This document shows, one piece after another, positions 38,636 through 47,099 of a stretch of DNA of 64,000 bases. Positions within the stretch are counted from its first letter, which is position 1, and each line of letters begins with the position of its first letter. The notes beneath the pieces are model-generated. The model made no database searches. It was not told the origin of the DNA and worked only from the letters and a program-made list of their open reading frames with translations. Both the position numbers and the translations under genes were made by a program. Source of the DNA: Pycnococcus provasolii. Lineage: Eukaryota; Chlorophyta; Pseudoscourfieldiophyceae; Pseudoscourfieldiales. Location: NCBI GenBank assembly GCA_049487715.1, contig CP150548.1, positions 620,001 through 684,000 of the forward strand, written 5' to 3'.

Positions 38636-40447
38636 TTACACAACGCGCGGACGAATTGGACACAACAAATTATAGAATGTGTCCTTGACGAACAAATCTC
38701 CACCGGCAGTGGCGGCATCTCCAATCGATTTCCATGCGACCCACTTTTTCTTCTGGATGAAGCTGACGTCGCCATCGCCTCCTGTGTAGTGCGGGTCGAG
38801 AATAAGGTATTCACACTTTCCCAAGGACTCGTCGTAACGCACACCAAGAAGCGTGTACGCGAGCACACCACCGCCCACCATAACAGGAGTGCCCTCCTCC
38901 TCGAAGTGACGAACGAGCGCTCGCCCCTGCTGATCCATCTCATCGCCGCGATTCACGGTGATCACCTTGTACGTCACATCGAGGTAGGACTGCAAAAAGA
39001 GGCCAAGCTCGATCGCGCCGATCCACTGCCGCGATCCAAGGAAAGATTTCGGCTTGTCGCCAAGCTTCACAAGCGTTGCCTGGATGTCTGCATGGCTCGG
39101 CACACTGCGATCTGTGTAATGGTTGAGTCGGAACCACGAGACGATCGTCTGCAGCGACCTGTACGCGCACCCCCAGCCCTTGTCATCCATCCGATCTTGC
39201 ATGTAGTGGAAGTATGCGTAAGGGCCTCGGCACAGCACCGTTCCCTTTGCCATTGGCAGGCCCGCGTGCACATCGACGATGCGCGTCAGAGGGTCGATTC
39301 CTGTCGCCGACGCTTCGCCGACGCGGTCAACATCGTCGGCTGGCACCGTTGGGCCAATCGCGATGGCGCATGTCTGTCGCAGCCGTGGCACGTCCTCTGG
39401 CAAGCCAAGCAGCATGTGCGCACATTCGCGCCTCTTCCGCGCGTCGTCGCCGTCTACGTCACCTTCGTCCGTGCGTGTCACGAATGCGATTGGATGAGTG
39501 AGCTCCGGTGGGTGATAGTGTCTCACGGTTGCGCTGCGCGCACCAAGAGCCACGAGTGGGGCACAAGCCTTCGCTGCTCGCGCCAGTGCAGGAACGAGCA
39601 TTTGGTCGACTGCATCTCGCACGCTCATGCCAGGTGCCGCGAGCGCAAGTGCCTCCAGATCGAGAAACGGCCTTGCGTCGCTGTCGCCAAACTCGAAGAC
39701 AGGCGCAACTCCTGTGTCGTCAGAGGCTCGCGTGGCGTGAAAGAGTTCCACGAGCGCGCCAGAGGCATCGCCGCACGTGAGCTCGCTATGCTGTGATTTG
39801 CAGTCCTCGCTTGGGAACACGTACCGCACTTCGCCACTCGCTCCTGGCATGGTGACGCGCGCCAACCACGGTTGTTTGCCCGCTTCGAGCATACCGATAT
39901 CCTCCGGCGAGACGGACACTCGGCAGGCAACCTGCGCTCTCTTTGCGATCCAAGCCGCGTCGTCGTCCGCGTCAATGTTAACGACGTCCACCTGAGTCTC
40001 TTCGTCAACGACGTAGCGTCCTTGTTTTTTGGACGCGGTGGTCGCGCCAGTTGTGTCCCAGCAAGGTGCCGAGGAGTCGCCCTCCTCGTCGTCTCGCGTG
40101 CGCAGAATGACGAGAGATTCGTGTGCATCCTCCGCGTGATATCCTGCACTGGATGATTTGCTGTTCATGACGTCATCGATCGTTTTCTGCGGCGAGGCGT
40201 CACGTGGTGATAGAATTCCGACGACGCGTAGCGGTGGCGGTAGGATCACTCCATCAGGCTGAGCCTGATGGAGTGCGCCTGATGGGAGAAGTGACGACAG
40301 GACGACGACACGATCCGAATCAACGACTCCCACCAGAAGGAGAGGACTTTTCTCAGGACGCATTTGCAGCTTCATGGACTGAAAGGGCGAGCCACTGAGG
40401 GAGACATTCATATTCACGGTGACAGCTGACATGGAACTTGGTGTCAT
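38636..40447 (-). CDS. UFSP2: UFM1-specific protease 2 (UFSP2)
   Basis: 603 residues from the ATG at 40447, no intron. The C-terminal 210 residues are the peptidase C78 domain: GPYAYFHYMQDRMDDKGWGC with the catalytic Cys in GWGCAYRSLQT (about residue 420), FLGSRQWIGAIEL, TPVMVGGGVLAYTLLG, and DPHYTGGDGDV carrying the catalytic Asp and His. The N-terminal 400 residues resemble the MPN-like N-terminal part of UFSP2 in length and low conservation. The enzyme matures UFM1 and removes it from ribosomal and ER proteins. A 29-nt perfect palindrome lies in its coding region (40247-40275). Divergent with an FHA gene across a long CCCTAA array. Confidence 0.93.
   Translation of the reverse strand: MTPSSMSAVTVNMNVSLSGSPFQSMKLQMRPEKSPLLLVGVVDSDRVVVLSSLLPSGALHQAQPDGVILPPPLRVVGILSPRDASPQKTIDDVMNSKSSSAGYHAEDAHESLVILRTRDDEEGDSSAPCWDTTGATTASKKQGRYVVDEETQVDVVNIDADDDAAWIAKRAQVACRVSVSPEDIGMLEAGKQPWLARVTMPGASGEVRYVFPSEDCKSQHSELTCGDASGALVELFHATRASDDTGVAPVFEFGDSDARPFLDLEALALAAPGMSVRDAVDQMLVPALARAAKACAPLVALGARSATVRHYHPPELTHPIAFVTRTDEGDVDGDDARKRRECAHMLLGLPEDVPRLRQTCAIAIGPTVPADDVDRVGEASATGIDPLTRIVDVHAGLPMAKGTVLCRGPYAYFHYMQDRMDDKGWGCAYRSLQTIVSWFRLNHYTDRSVPSHADIQATLVKLGDKPKSFLGSRQWIGAIELGLFLQSYLDVTYKVITVNRGDEMDQQGRALVRHFEEEGTPVMVGGGVLAYTLLGVRYDESLGKCEYLILDPHYTGGDGDVSFIQKKKWVAWKSIGDAATAGGDLFVKDTFYNLLCPIRPRVV
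40247..40275. repeat. Perfect 14-nt-arm palindrome inside UFSP2 coding sequence
   Basis: CACTCCATCAGGCT at 40247-40260 and its exact complement at 40262-40275 are separated by one base. Part of it recurs just after (GCGCCTGATGG). It encodes a segment near GALHQAQPDGVIL in the poorly conserved N-terminal third of the protein. Confidence 0.85.
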
Positions 40448-40543
40448 TATTCAGGAACACGAATGGAAGGAACATCGGAAGTAACAACGTCGTCGATAGT
40501 CTATGCAAGCAGGGAGAACAATACCAATACGGGGATGCCGTCA

Positions 40544-40596
40544 TAACCCTAACCCTAACCCTAACCCTAACCCTAACCCTAATCCTAACCCTAATC
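40544..40596 (+). repeat. Telomere-type CCCTAA array, about 8 units
   Basis: Consecutive CCCTAA units with two single-base variants (AATCCTAACC) lie in the 296-base divergent promoter between UFSP2 and the FHA gene, about 100 bases from the UFSP2 ATG. Confidence 0.95.
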
Positions 40597-40743
40597 GCCT
40601 CTCTGCTTGTTTGTCTGCTTGTTGGTTGGGATCCCTTGGTTTCGCGCCCCCCTCCCTATGGTTTCTCTCTCTCGGGTTTGTCTCCTCCATGAGGATTTTT
40701 TAGTGGCATTCCAGAATTGTCGCAGCATTTATTTGCCTTAGAC

Positions 40744-41351
40744 ATGGTGACAGAAGAGATGAATCCCAACCAGCAGCGTGAGGACTCGCCTACCGCGTCG
40801 GAAGAGACGCAGATGGACATGGAGGGGGGCGTGCGCATCCACGACGACGACCCAGTACGTTTTATATCAGATACATGTATATGTATATATATCGGTACAC
40901 TTGTTGTGCTTTTACGCTTCACACTCACGCACGACGCACACAACAACAACAAAACACACCAAAACCATACTGCTACTCTCGCTGATTGCAGCGCATAACG
41001 CGCGTTGGATTCGCGAAGATTGACCACACTGTCATGGAGGGTGCGAACTTGCCCGCGCCCGCTCAGCCGACGCTTTACATTCGCAAATACAGCGTGAATC
41101 TCGGGCGGCGAAGCAAGAGTCAAGATAACGACGTTGACCTGGGGGATAGCATGAACATCAGCAGGCAACACGCGAGCATCTGCTACAACTTCCAGAAAGG
41201 GCACTGGGAGCTCTTCGTCAAGGGGAAGAACGGTCTCTTTCACAACCGCAAGCCAGCACCCTACCAGAGTCCGCCCATCCGACTGCGAAGCGGCGACATG
41301 ATCCACATCGCTGCACACGTGCTCACGTGGACGGAGGCGCAGAGGCAGTAA
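40744..41351 (+). CDS. FHA-domain protein (plant FHA1/FHA2-like)
   Basis: Two exons, 40744-40854 and 40992-41351, are joined across a 137-nt AT-rich intron (GTACGT...GCAG), phase 0, giving 156 residues. The 37-residue first exon is acidic (EETQMDMEGGVRIHDDDP). The second is nearly all FHA domain: LYIRKYSVNLGRRSKSQDND, DLGDSMNISRQHASICYNF and LFVKGKNGLFHNRK. GR-x8-D, SRxH and GKNG are the phosphothreonine-binding loops. It resembles the short plant FHA proteins and the FHA part of Fhl1/FOXK-like factors, but has no forkhead domain. Its ligand is unknown. Convergent with UBC12. Confidence 0.85.
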
Positions 41352-41524
41352 GATTTCGTCGCAAGCCAACGTGTAGAACAGTTCCTTTTTCCAACTCCTT
41401 TCCATCCAAGGAAACCACACCTTACACCTCCACGCGGAGGTTCGAAACGTTAAGAGAAGAGAGTTTTAGCAATTACAGAGGAACACAGGTTTTTGGTGGC
41501 ATAAACGTGTGATGTTCCACTCCA

Positions 41525-42046
41525 TCACCAGCCACGGCGTATGCCGTTTCGTACAACCTGCTCAAACTGCCGAGGATTGTCGCGCAGCATCTTCGCCGCG
41601 TCCTTGTTGAGCGGGTCCTCCGGGTTGGGGTCCAGGAATAGGAAGTTGAGTCCGTACATGACGCTATTGATGGACAAGACTGGCTTCCAGTCCTCGCGGA
41701 GGATGTTTAGGCAGATGTTGCCCTCGAGGTCGATGTTCGGGTGGAAGACGTTCCGCGTGAGGCACTTGACTTTCGGCGCGTCGTGCGGGTAGTTGTCGCT
41801 GATTTCGAATCCAAACAAGAAGGTTCCTCCTGTGTAGTACCCTTCGGTAGGCTTGAGTGTGATTTCGAAGTGCAGCAGGTCGTCGGTTCCGTTGGGAAAC
41901 TCGATGGAGAATCCAGGTGCTAAGTTGAGTTCACTGATATCTTTCTGGATGCGCAGTTCACCCGCGCTCGACTTTTTCTTTCCCGTGACAGCTGCTTCGG
42001 CTGACTCCTTCTTGGCCTTTTCCTTGACGCTGAAGAGCTTGATCAT
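41525..42046 (-). CDS. UBC12: NEDD8-conjugating enzyme E2 UBC12
   Basis: 173 residues from the ATG at 42046, no intron. The N-terminus MIKLFSVKEKAKKE is the docking peptide that in UBC12/UBE2M binds the E1 subunit UBA3. It is followed by the E2 fold: LHFEITLKPTEGYYTGGTF, NYPHDAPKVKCLTRNVFHPN, the active Cys (C112) in NICLNILREDW, and VMYGLNFLFLDPNPEDPLN. The terminal RNGIRRGW also matches the family. UBC12 charges cullins with NEDD8 (RUB1). With RAD18, UFSP2, the F-box protein and the COMMD protein, this 64 kb window is rich in ubiquitin-like pathway genes, but there is no operon-type link. Confidence 0.95.
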   Translation of the reverse strand: MIKLFSVKEKAKKESAEAAVTGKKKSSAGELRIQKDISELNLAPGFSIEFPNGTDDLLHFEITLKPTEGYYTGGTFLFGFEISDNYPHDAPKVKCLTRNVFHPNIDLEGNICLNILREDWKPVLSINSVMYGLNFLFLDPNPEDPLNKDAAKMLRDNPRQFEQVVRNGIRRGW

Positions 42047-42890
42047 TATTGCTACTATGTATTATTATATTTATTGGCTGTAATAAACACCACCAAGAAG
42101 GTTTCAAAAGGAAACAGCAAAGATGATATCAGAACGAAGGGAAGGAAGTGCGGGAGAATTTCTGTTTGCCGCGTTTTGAAGGAGAAGAAGAAGAAGAAGA
42201 AGAAGAGACGTGTGGTGGACGAGAAATCCCATGCCATGACATGACATGAATTAACCCTAGCCGTAACCCTAACCCTAACCCTAACCCTAACCCTAATCCT
42301 CCCTTCCTCCCTCTTCCTCTTTTCTTTTTGAGTTGTTTTAACTCTCTGGTAGACTCACTCTCTGGTCGTCTGGTGGTGGTTCCTCTCTCCGCCGCTGTTC
42401 TTTCTCGTCAGGACTCTCAGCTCTGAGCTAGACCATCGTACAACTTTACAGGAGTTCTTGCAGTGTGTATGGAATGCAATCCCCGTTAAGGTTTTAGTGT
42501 TTTCCTTCCTCGCATCCCACACGGTATAAGTACGGTACTTCCTGTCGGCGACGCCTCATTGAATAGACTACATAGTTCTTATTGATCACCGTTCACACCA
42601 ACGAACGAACGACTGTGGGCCTCGCTGTGGGTGTGGGATTGTGGTAGTGGTGGTGGTGCCCAAGAGTGCCCTACATACCATAGTGTCTTGCGACTCCTCT
42701 CGGTCGGGGTCTCCACTCCACCCGTGCAGCTCCTAGGCCGACAGTAGTGTTGTGTTGTGCACGCCCGGCCGCTGACCCCATTCCCACCTCTCGCTCGTTT
42801 GGTGGCCGCATCCTCGTGTCCGTAAGCGTCTCGGCGCCTAACAGAATAACCTTATCGTCTGCAGGCTTCGCCTATTCAGCCTTCGCCAAC
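42047..42890. promoter_or_regulatory. Divergent promoter, UBC12 / orphan 108-aa gene, with CCCTAA array
   Basis: This 844-base region holds an (AGA)n tract beside UBC12 (42181-42206) and a telomere-type array at 42252-42299. The remaining 590 bases contain C/T-rich runs and no convincing frame. The frame entering the orphan gene from 42747 could be an N-terminal extension but looks like 5' UTR. Confidence 0.5.
42252..42299 (+). repeat. Telomere-type CCCTAA array, about 7 units
   Basis: TAACCCTAGCCGTAACCCTA is followed by five clean CCCTAA units and a CCTAATCC end. It is the same motif and orientation as the array at 40544, but in the next divergent promoter. Confidence 0.95.
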
Positions 42891-43320
42891 ATGCCGGGGA
42901 AGATGAGGTCAGGCATGTTCTCGACGACGCGCGAGGCGATAGTCTGGAACGAAACCATCAAGAAGGAAAAGAAGTGAGTTGTTGCGCGTCTTGGCTTTCT
43001 TTACTTTTTTGGTGTATGCCAAGTTGGGCAAGGTACTGACGTATGAGAAACCATAACACCACACTACAACCCTTAGAATTGCGGAGAAGTGCAGGACAGA
43101 ATACTTCGACAAGGAGGAGGTGGAGTGGAAGCAGCGCGAACAGCCGTTGCGGTCGACAACGCTCGACGTGCAGCTGCCTACTCCCCCTGAGAAGAAGTAC
43201 CACGTGATGAAGCCGAAGGAGACGGACATTCCCGAGAAGCCTACTCTGTTTGGCTTGACGCGCATTGACAAGGAGCGTCCGAAGGCGGGTGGCTCGTTCC
43301 ACTTCATGAAGCACTGGTAA
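42891..43320 (+). CDS. Small basic orphan protein, two exons
   Basis: Exons 42891-42973 and 43077-43320 are joined across a 103-nt intron (GTGAGT...TTAG), phase 2, giving 108 residues. The protein is charged throughout, with REAIVWNETIKKEKKIAEKC, EYFDKEEVEWKQREQPLRS, and a C-terminus with KPTLFGLTRIDKERPKAGGS and HFMKHW. There is no signal, membrane helix or Cys/His cluster. Extended basic segments broken by PP/PEK turns recall small microtubule-inner or flagellar proteins, but I cannot place it in a family. The clean intron and phase argue that it is a real gene. Confidence 0.65.
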
Positions 43321-43710
43321 AACTCTAAGCAACAGCACTTGTAAGAATCTACTACACACATACCTACCTAATAAGTACGCCATAACACAGAGTACAAGGG
43401 AAACCCCCAAACAACCTCAAGCCAACCCCGAACTCAAACCCCGAACCAACCAATCCCAACCAACCCCTTGGCGAGCGCGAAAAAAGATCCCAATGAAGCA
43501 AGCTCGGGTGACACACGGGAAGGGAACCCTAGCTACCTTAGCGAACCCCTTTTTCATAGCCGCCGCCACGCCTAACCAAACTTCATTTGGTTAACAGAGG
43601 TGAACAAGTTACACAATCCTGTTTCGTGTAACTTCGTGTTTGTGCGTGTTGCTCTCCGTCTTGGGACTCTTGTGTGCTTCCTTGTTTTGTGTTTTACTCT
43701 TCCAGTTCTC
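43321..43710. other. Intergenic region between two plus-strand genes
   Basis: This 390-base gap contains TGTAA at 43340-43344 (polyadenylation signal of the orphan gene) and an ACCAACC-type repeated stretch (43432-43468, e.g. CCAATCCCAACCAACCCC). A CTTCCAG just before the next ATG could be the acceptor of a 5'-UTR intron. Confidence 0.4.
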
Positions 43711-44559
43711 ATGTTCGACCAAATCGACGCGAAGCGAAAGGAGACCATGGCCGCCATCGACACGTGGGCGAGGAAACAATCTCCCGTCGTCGAGTGCGCG
43801 CTCATTGGCGTGGGCGGGGGCGTGCAGGGCGCTTTTATCGGCGGAATCATGGGTGGCATGTCCAAAATGGATCCCAATCAACCGGCACCCGGAATGGCAA
43901 ACCCCCAACAAAGCATGATGATGAACCAGAGCCCGCTCATCATGGCGCGCAACTTCGCCGTGCTCACGGGTTCGAACGCCGGACTCACGGCAGCCATCAA
44001 AAAGATGCGCAACGGAAAGGATGATGTGCAGGGTGCGATGATGGCGAGCTTCGGGTCGGGCGCGGCATTCTCGCTCGTCAGTGGAATGGCGAACGCGCAG
44101 GGGCAGGGTGTTGTTCCGGGCATGGTGTCGACGGGAGTGGTATTCGCACTCATGCAGGGTGCCATTTACCAAATTGGAAAAGCGCTCGGTGGCGGCGAGA
44201 AAACTCCAGAGACGGAAGCGGAGTATGTGTACACTAAGGGAATGCTGAATACTCTTGGACTCAACAAGTACGAGAAGGCTTTCATGAAGAACCAGTTGTC
44301 GGATCGTTGCCTGCCTTTGCTCAACGAGTCGAGCCTGCAGGATTGCAAAATTCCAGCCGGACCAAGGCTGCTGATTCTGAACCACATTGACGCCTACTAC
44401 CGCTCTTGGACTCCGCCGCCTATCCCCGTCGCGGTGCCGGCGGGCGCAGCAACGTCAGCCCTCTCCAACTCCACGGTGCTCACGCCAGCCGCGGCGGGCA
44501 CGACAGAACAGCCGGTGAAGTCGTGCTGCGCAAAAAAGAATCAGGCAGCAACGGCTTGA
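43711..44559 (+). CDS. TIM17/22-SAM protein of the plastid HP30 type
   Basis: 282 residues from the ATG at 43711; the frame continues upstream only to a GTG. Four weakly hydrophobic Gly-rich segments (ALIGVGGGVQGAFIGGIMGG; GSNAGLTAAIKKMRNGKDD; SFGSGAAFSLVSGM; GVVFALMQGAIYQIG) form a Tim17/Tim22/Tim23 domain. A SAM domain follows (KGMLNTLGLNKYEKAFMKNQ to GPRLLILNHIDAYY). This architecture is that of plant HP30/HP30-2, inner-envelope import components for proteins without cleavable transit peptides; mitochondrial TIM proteins lack the SAM domain. An insert rich in Met, Pro and Gln (MANPQQSMMMNQ) sits between the first two segments. The C-terminal tail ends SCCAKKNQAATA. Confidence 0.85.
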   Translation: MFDQIDAKRKETMAAIDTWARKQSPVVECALIGVGGGVQGAFIGGIMGGMSKMDPNQPAPGMANPQQSMMMNQSPLIMARNFAVLTGSNAGLTAAIKKMRNGKDDVQGAMMASFGSGAAFSLVSGMANAQGQGVVPGMVSTGVVFALMQGAIYQIGKALGGGEKTPETEAEYVYTKGMLNTLGLNKYEKAFMKNQLSDRCLPLLNESSLQDCKIPAGPRLLILNHIDAYYRSWTPPPIPVAVPAGAATSALSNSTVLTPAAAGTTEQPVKSCCAKKNQAATA

Positions 44560-44736
44560 TGCGTTTTTTTCGCGGCGCCATCATAGACAATATGTAATGA
44601 GCCATAGAAACAACGTGTCAAAAACAACCCGTCTTTCTTTCACTGTTGTCCCGTTTTATGAGCAAAGTTTCATTTTGCAAGTTTACACCACCGTACCCTT
44701 TTTTTTCTCCTCCTTCTCAATTCTTCTCCTTTGGGT

Positions 44737-45411
44737 TTATCGGGCTGGCACTGCTCGAGTCCACTTTGGCTTTCCTGGAAGAATGTTGACGGTTCCACCC
44801 TTCGCCTCCACCTTTGCTTGCGCACCCGCGGAAACGGCACCCACCTCGAACGTCAGGTTCGACGGCAGCTCCTCGCCCTCTCCAAGCACCTTCAGAGGCA
44901 GATTGCGGTAGTATCCGCTGGGGTTGATGAGCCGCTTCTCCTTGCAAGTCTCCTTGCTGACAGTCTCACCTTCGGAGAACTTGCGCGCAACGTCGCGCAG
45001 GTTGACAACGATGTACTTCGGCTTTCCCGACGCCATGCCACCCGCAATACCCTTGAGCTTTGGCAATCGGCGGTACAGAGGCATCTGCCCACCCTCGAAA
45101 CCCGCTGCGATGGACTCTCCGCTGCGGCTCTTCTGTCCACGCATACCCTTACCGCAGCTTCCACCCTGCCCAGCACCGTATCCGCGTCCAATGCGCTTCC
45201 TTGCGCGCTTGGAGCCAGGCTGAGGGGCGATGTTGTGAAGTCGGAATCGCTCGCCGGACTCCGCCGCGAACGTCACAGTGAGGCGCGCCTGGGCGGGCAC
45301 GCGCGGGCAGGCGACCGTGGCAGGCTTGAGCGCGAGAGCGTTGCGCGACACAAAGGTGCTTGAGCGCGCCGCTACGCTGTGCGGTCGCAGGGACGTCATG
45401 AGTGGCGCCAT
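44737..45411 (-). CDS. RPL15: Plastid 50S ribosomal protein L15 (uL15c)
   Basis: 224 residues from the ATG at 45411. The first 55 are rich in Ser, Ala, Arg and Val with few acids (MAPLMTSLRPHSVAARSSTF), a plastid transit peptide. The rest is bacterial-type L15: FRLHNIAPQPGSKRARKRIG, GAGQGGSCGKGMRGQKSRSG, FEGGQMPLYRRLPKLKG, then a C-terminal half ending GGTVNILPGKPKWTRAV. Nuclear-encoded L15 is the rule in green plastids, so this is a normal gene. ATATAT precedes the ATG directly. Divergent with an orphan gene. Confidence 0.95.
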   Translation of the reverse strand: MAPLMTSLRPHSVAARSSTFVSRNALALKPATVACPRVPAQARLTVTFAAESGERFRLHNIAPQPGSKRARKRIGRGYGAGQGGSCGKGMRGQKSRSGESIAAGFEGGQMPLYRRLPKLKGIAGGMASGKPKYIVVNLRDVARKFSEGETVSKETCKEKRLINPSGYYRNLPLKVLGEGEELPSNLTFEVGAVSAGAQAKVEAKGGTVNILPGKPKWTRAVPAR

Positions 45412-45843
45412 ATATATTCTGCTGATGAGCCAAACGGAAAATGGAACACGGCGACGGGAGCCGCCCCGAAGCCGAAGGAGGTTTTTGTGGTTGCGTGGTT
45501 GTGGTCCCCGGGGGGCAAAGAAAAGTGGATAAATCGAGTCCCCATGAATGTGAGCAAAGTTCGTTTGGGGGTTTTGTAATTTGTTTGTTTTTTTTCAATG
45601 GAACCCTTGATGGAACCCCGAATAAATAATTCTGTCCTCCTGTTCTTCTCGCCCCCTTTCACTCCCCCCTGTTCTCGCCACCTGTTCTCGCTCGCCACCT
45701 CACGCCACCTCGGCCCGACCCCCTCGGCCGCGACCCCCCCTTTAACCCTTTGGTTAAGCTGCTGACTTGACGCTGTTCCCCCTTGCACTTGCATGCCCGC
45801 CATCAGCCACTGATCATCACCAGTGCACTTCTTCCGTCATATC
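45412..45843. promoter_or_regulatory. Divergent promoter, plastid L15 / orphan
   Basis: This 432-base region holds C-rich tracts (CCACCT repeats at 45670-45712) and TTAACCCTTTGGTTAA (45741-45756), an imperfect palindrome. No telomere-type array is present. Confidence 0.45.
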
Positions 45844-46968
45844 ATGCCCCCCTTCCCTCTGCACGCCACTGTGAATGTCCCCGTCCCGGAGGACGAAGCG
45901 CTGCACATGCCCTCCCTGCGAACGCCGAGGGCGAGCCAAGAAGCGTCGTCGGCGTCACTCGCGCGCTACTCTATGCAAGGAACGGCCGTCGAAGGGTCGA
46001 GGGCAACCGCAGCGTCGGAAACGTCGAGGGCAACCGCAGTTTCGGACAACGTCGGAAACCTCTCGGAGCTTGACGGGTTTGATACGTTCGACGACGTGTC
46101 GGAACACGGGCTTCTTGCACGGAGCGGTTACACGGAGGCGGCGCACAGAAGAATCGCCGCAGCGTCGCAGAGTCAACTTCCTGGCGTTGCCGACGACGTC
46201 GAGTCGACTGAGGCGTGCCACAACCACGTCGGCTACACGTCGCCTGTGTGGAGCTTGAGCAGCATGAGACTGCGCCACGTCATGCGAACGGGAGGCAAGG
46301 CGGCGGAGAACCTCATGCGCGAACTCATCGAGGAGGCGCAGACTCGCCTCGACATGATTTCCAGCTCCGACAAAGACGGCTCCGAGTCGGGAGCCAGCTC
46401 CATGCTGCCACAGTCGCAGAGTGCAAACGACATGGTTCTGCCGTCGCCAAAGTTGCCCATCTCGCCGTCCGCCATTAAGGCTGATTCGTTCGCATCCATG
46501 CTATCGCCGAGAAAGACATCCGCCGAACGCGTGCTGGTCTCCCCTCGTCGTCCATCCGAAAGAAGGGACTCGGCGAAGAGCCTTGTTGACGCATCCCCGA
46601 CCAAACTAGGAGGTGGACGGCCGCAGTGGAGTTTGATGGCCATGGCGGAGAGACACCGCGCTGCGGAGGCAAGGAAGGAAACGGATGATAGGACTCCAGT
46701 TGAGAGAAGTAAGGATGGGGCGCCGAAGCCAAGGCAACGTGCGACAAGCGCGCGTGCCGTGCTGAACACGACGAAGGTTTCCCCCTCTCAAGCAGAAGTT
46801 CTTATGCGCATGTCTCTGGAGTTGTGTGAACAGCAGCGGCGCACCTTGCAAGACCTCGTGCATGGTGGACGAGGCGCGTCGCCTGCGGAGGTGGACGATC
46901 TTGCCGCAAGAAGTACTTCTCTGCACGCGGCAATCGCTGAGGCGATGCAGCGTCTAGATGGAGCTTAA
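45844..46968 (+). CDS. Orphan Ser-rich protein with SP-type phosphosites
   Basis: 374 residues from the ATG at 45844. Composition is Ser/Ala/Arg-rich and largely disordered. There are many SP/TP-type sites (LPSPKLPISPS; MLSPRKTS; LVSPRRPSERR; ASPTKLGG) suited to proline-directed kinases, and helical segments near residues 140-180 (RLRHVMRTGGKAAENLMREL) and at the C-terminus (SQAEVLMRMSLELCEQQRRT; AAIAEAMQRLDGA). No domain is recognised. Possibly cytoskeletal or cell-cycle related, from composition only. Confidence 0.65.
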   Translation: MPPFPLHATVNVPVPEDEALHMPSLRTPRASQEASSASLARYSMQGTAVEGSRATAASETSRATAVSDNVGNLSELDGFDTFDDVSEHGLLARSGYTEAAHRRIAAASQSQLPGVADDVESTEACHNHVGYTSPVWSLSSMRLRHVMRTGGKAAENLMRELIEEAQTRLDMISSSDKDGSESGASSMLPQSQSANDMVLPSPKLPISPSAIKADSFASMLSPRKTSAERVLVSPRRPSERRDSAKSLVDASPTKLGGGRPQWSLMAMAERHRAAEARKETDDRTPVERSKDGAPKPRQRATSARAVLNTTKVSPSQAEVLMRMSLELCEQQRRTLQDLVHGGRGASPAEVDDLAARSTSLHAAIAEAMQRLDGA

Positions 46969-47099
46969 GTTTTGTACACATTTCCATACCCCAGTGTTTT
47001 TTTTGTTTTTGCTATGAACACTAAGTATTAGCTGTTAACTATTCAATAAGTATTCAACGATTTTTCTAATTTATGAAAAACACACAAGAAAGTGGACGT

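Noticed and set aside
40544-42299. CCCTAA arrays as a chromosome end
   Set aside because: Arrays are under 60 bases and genes continue on both sides.
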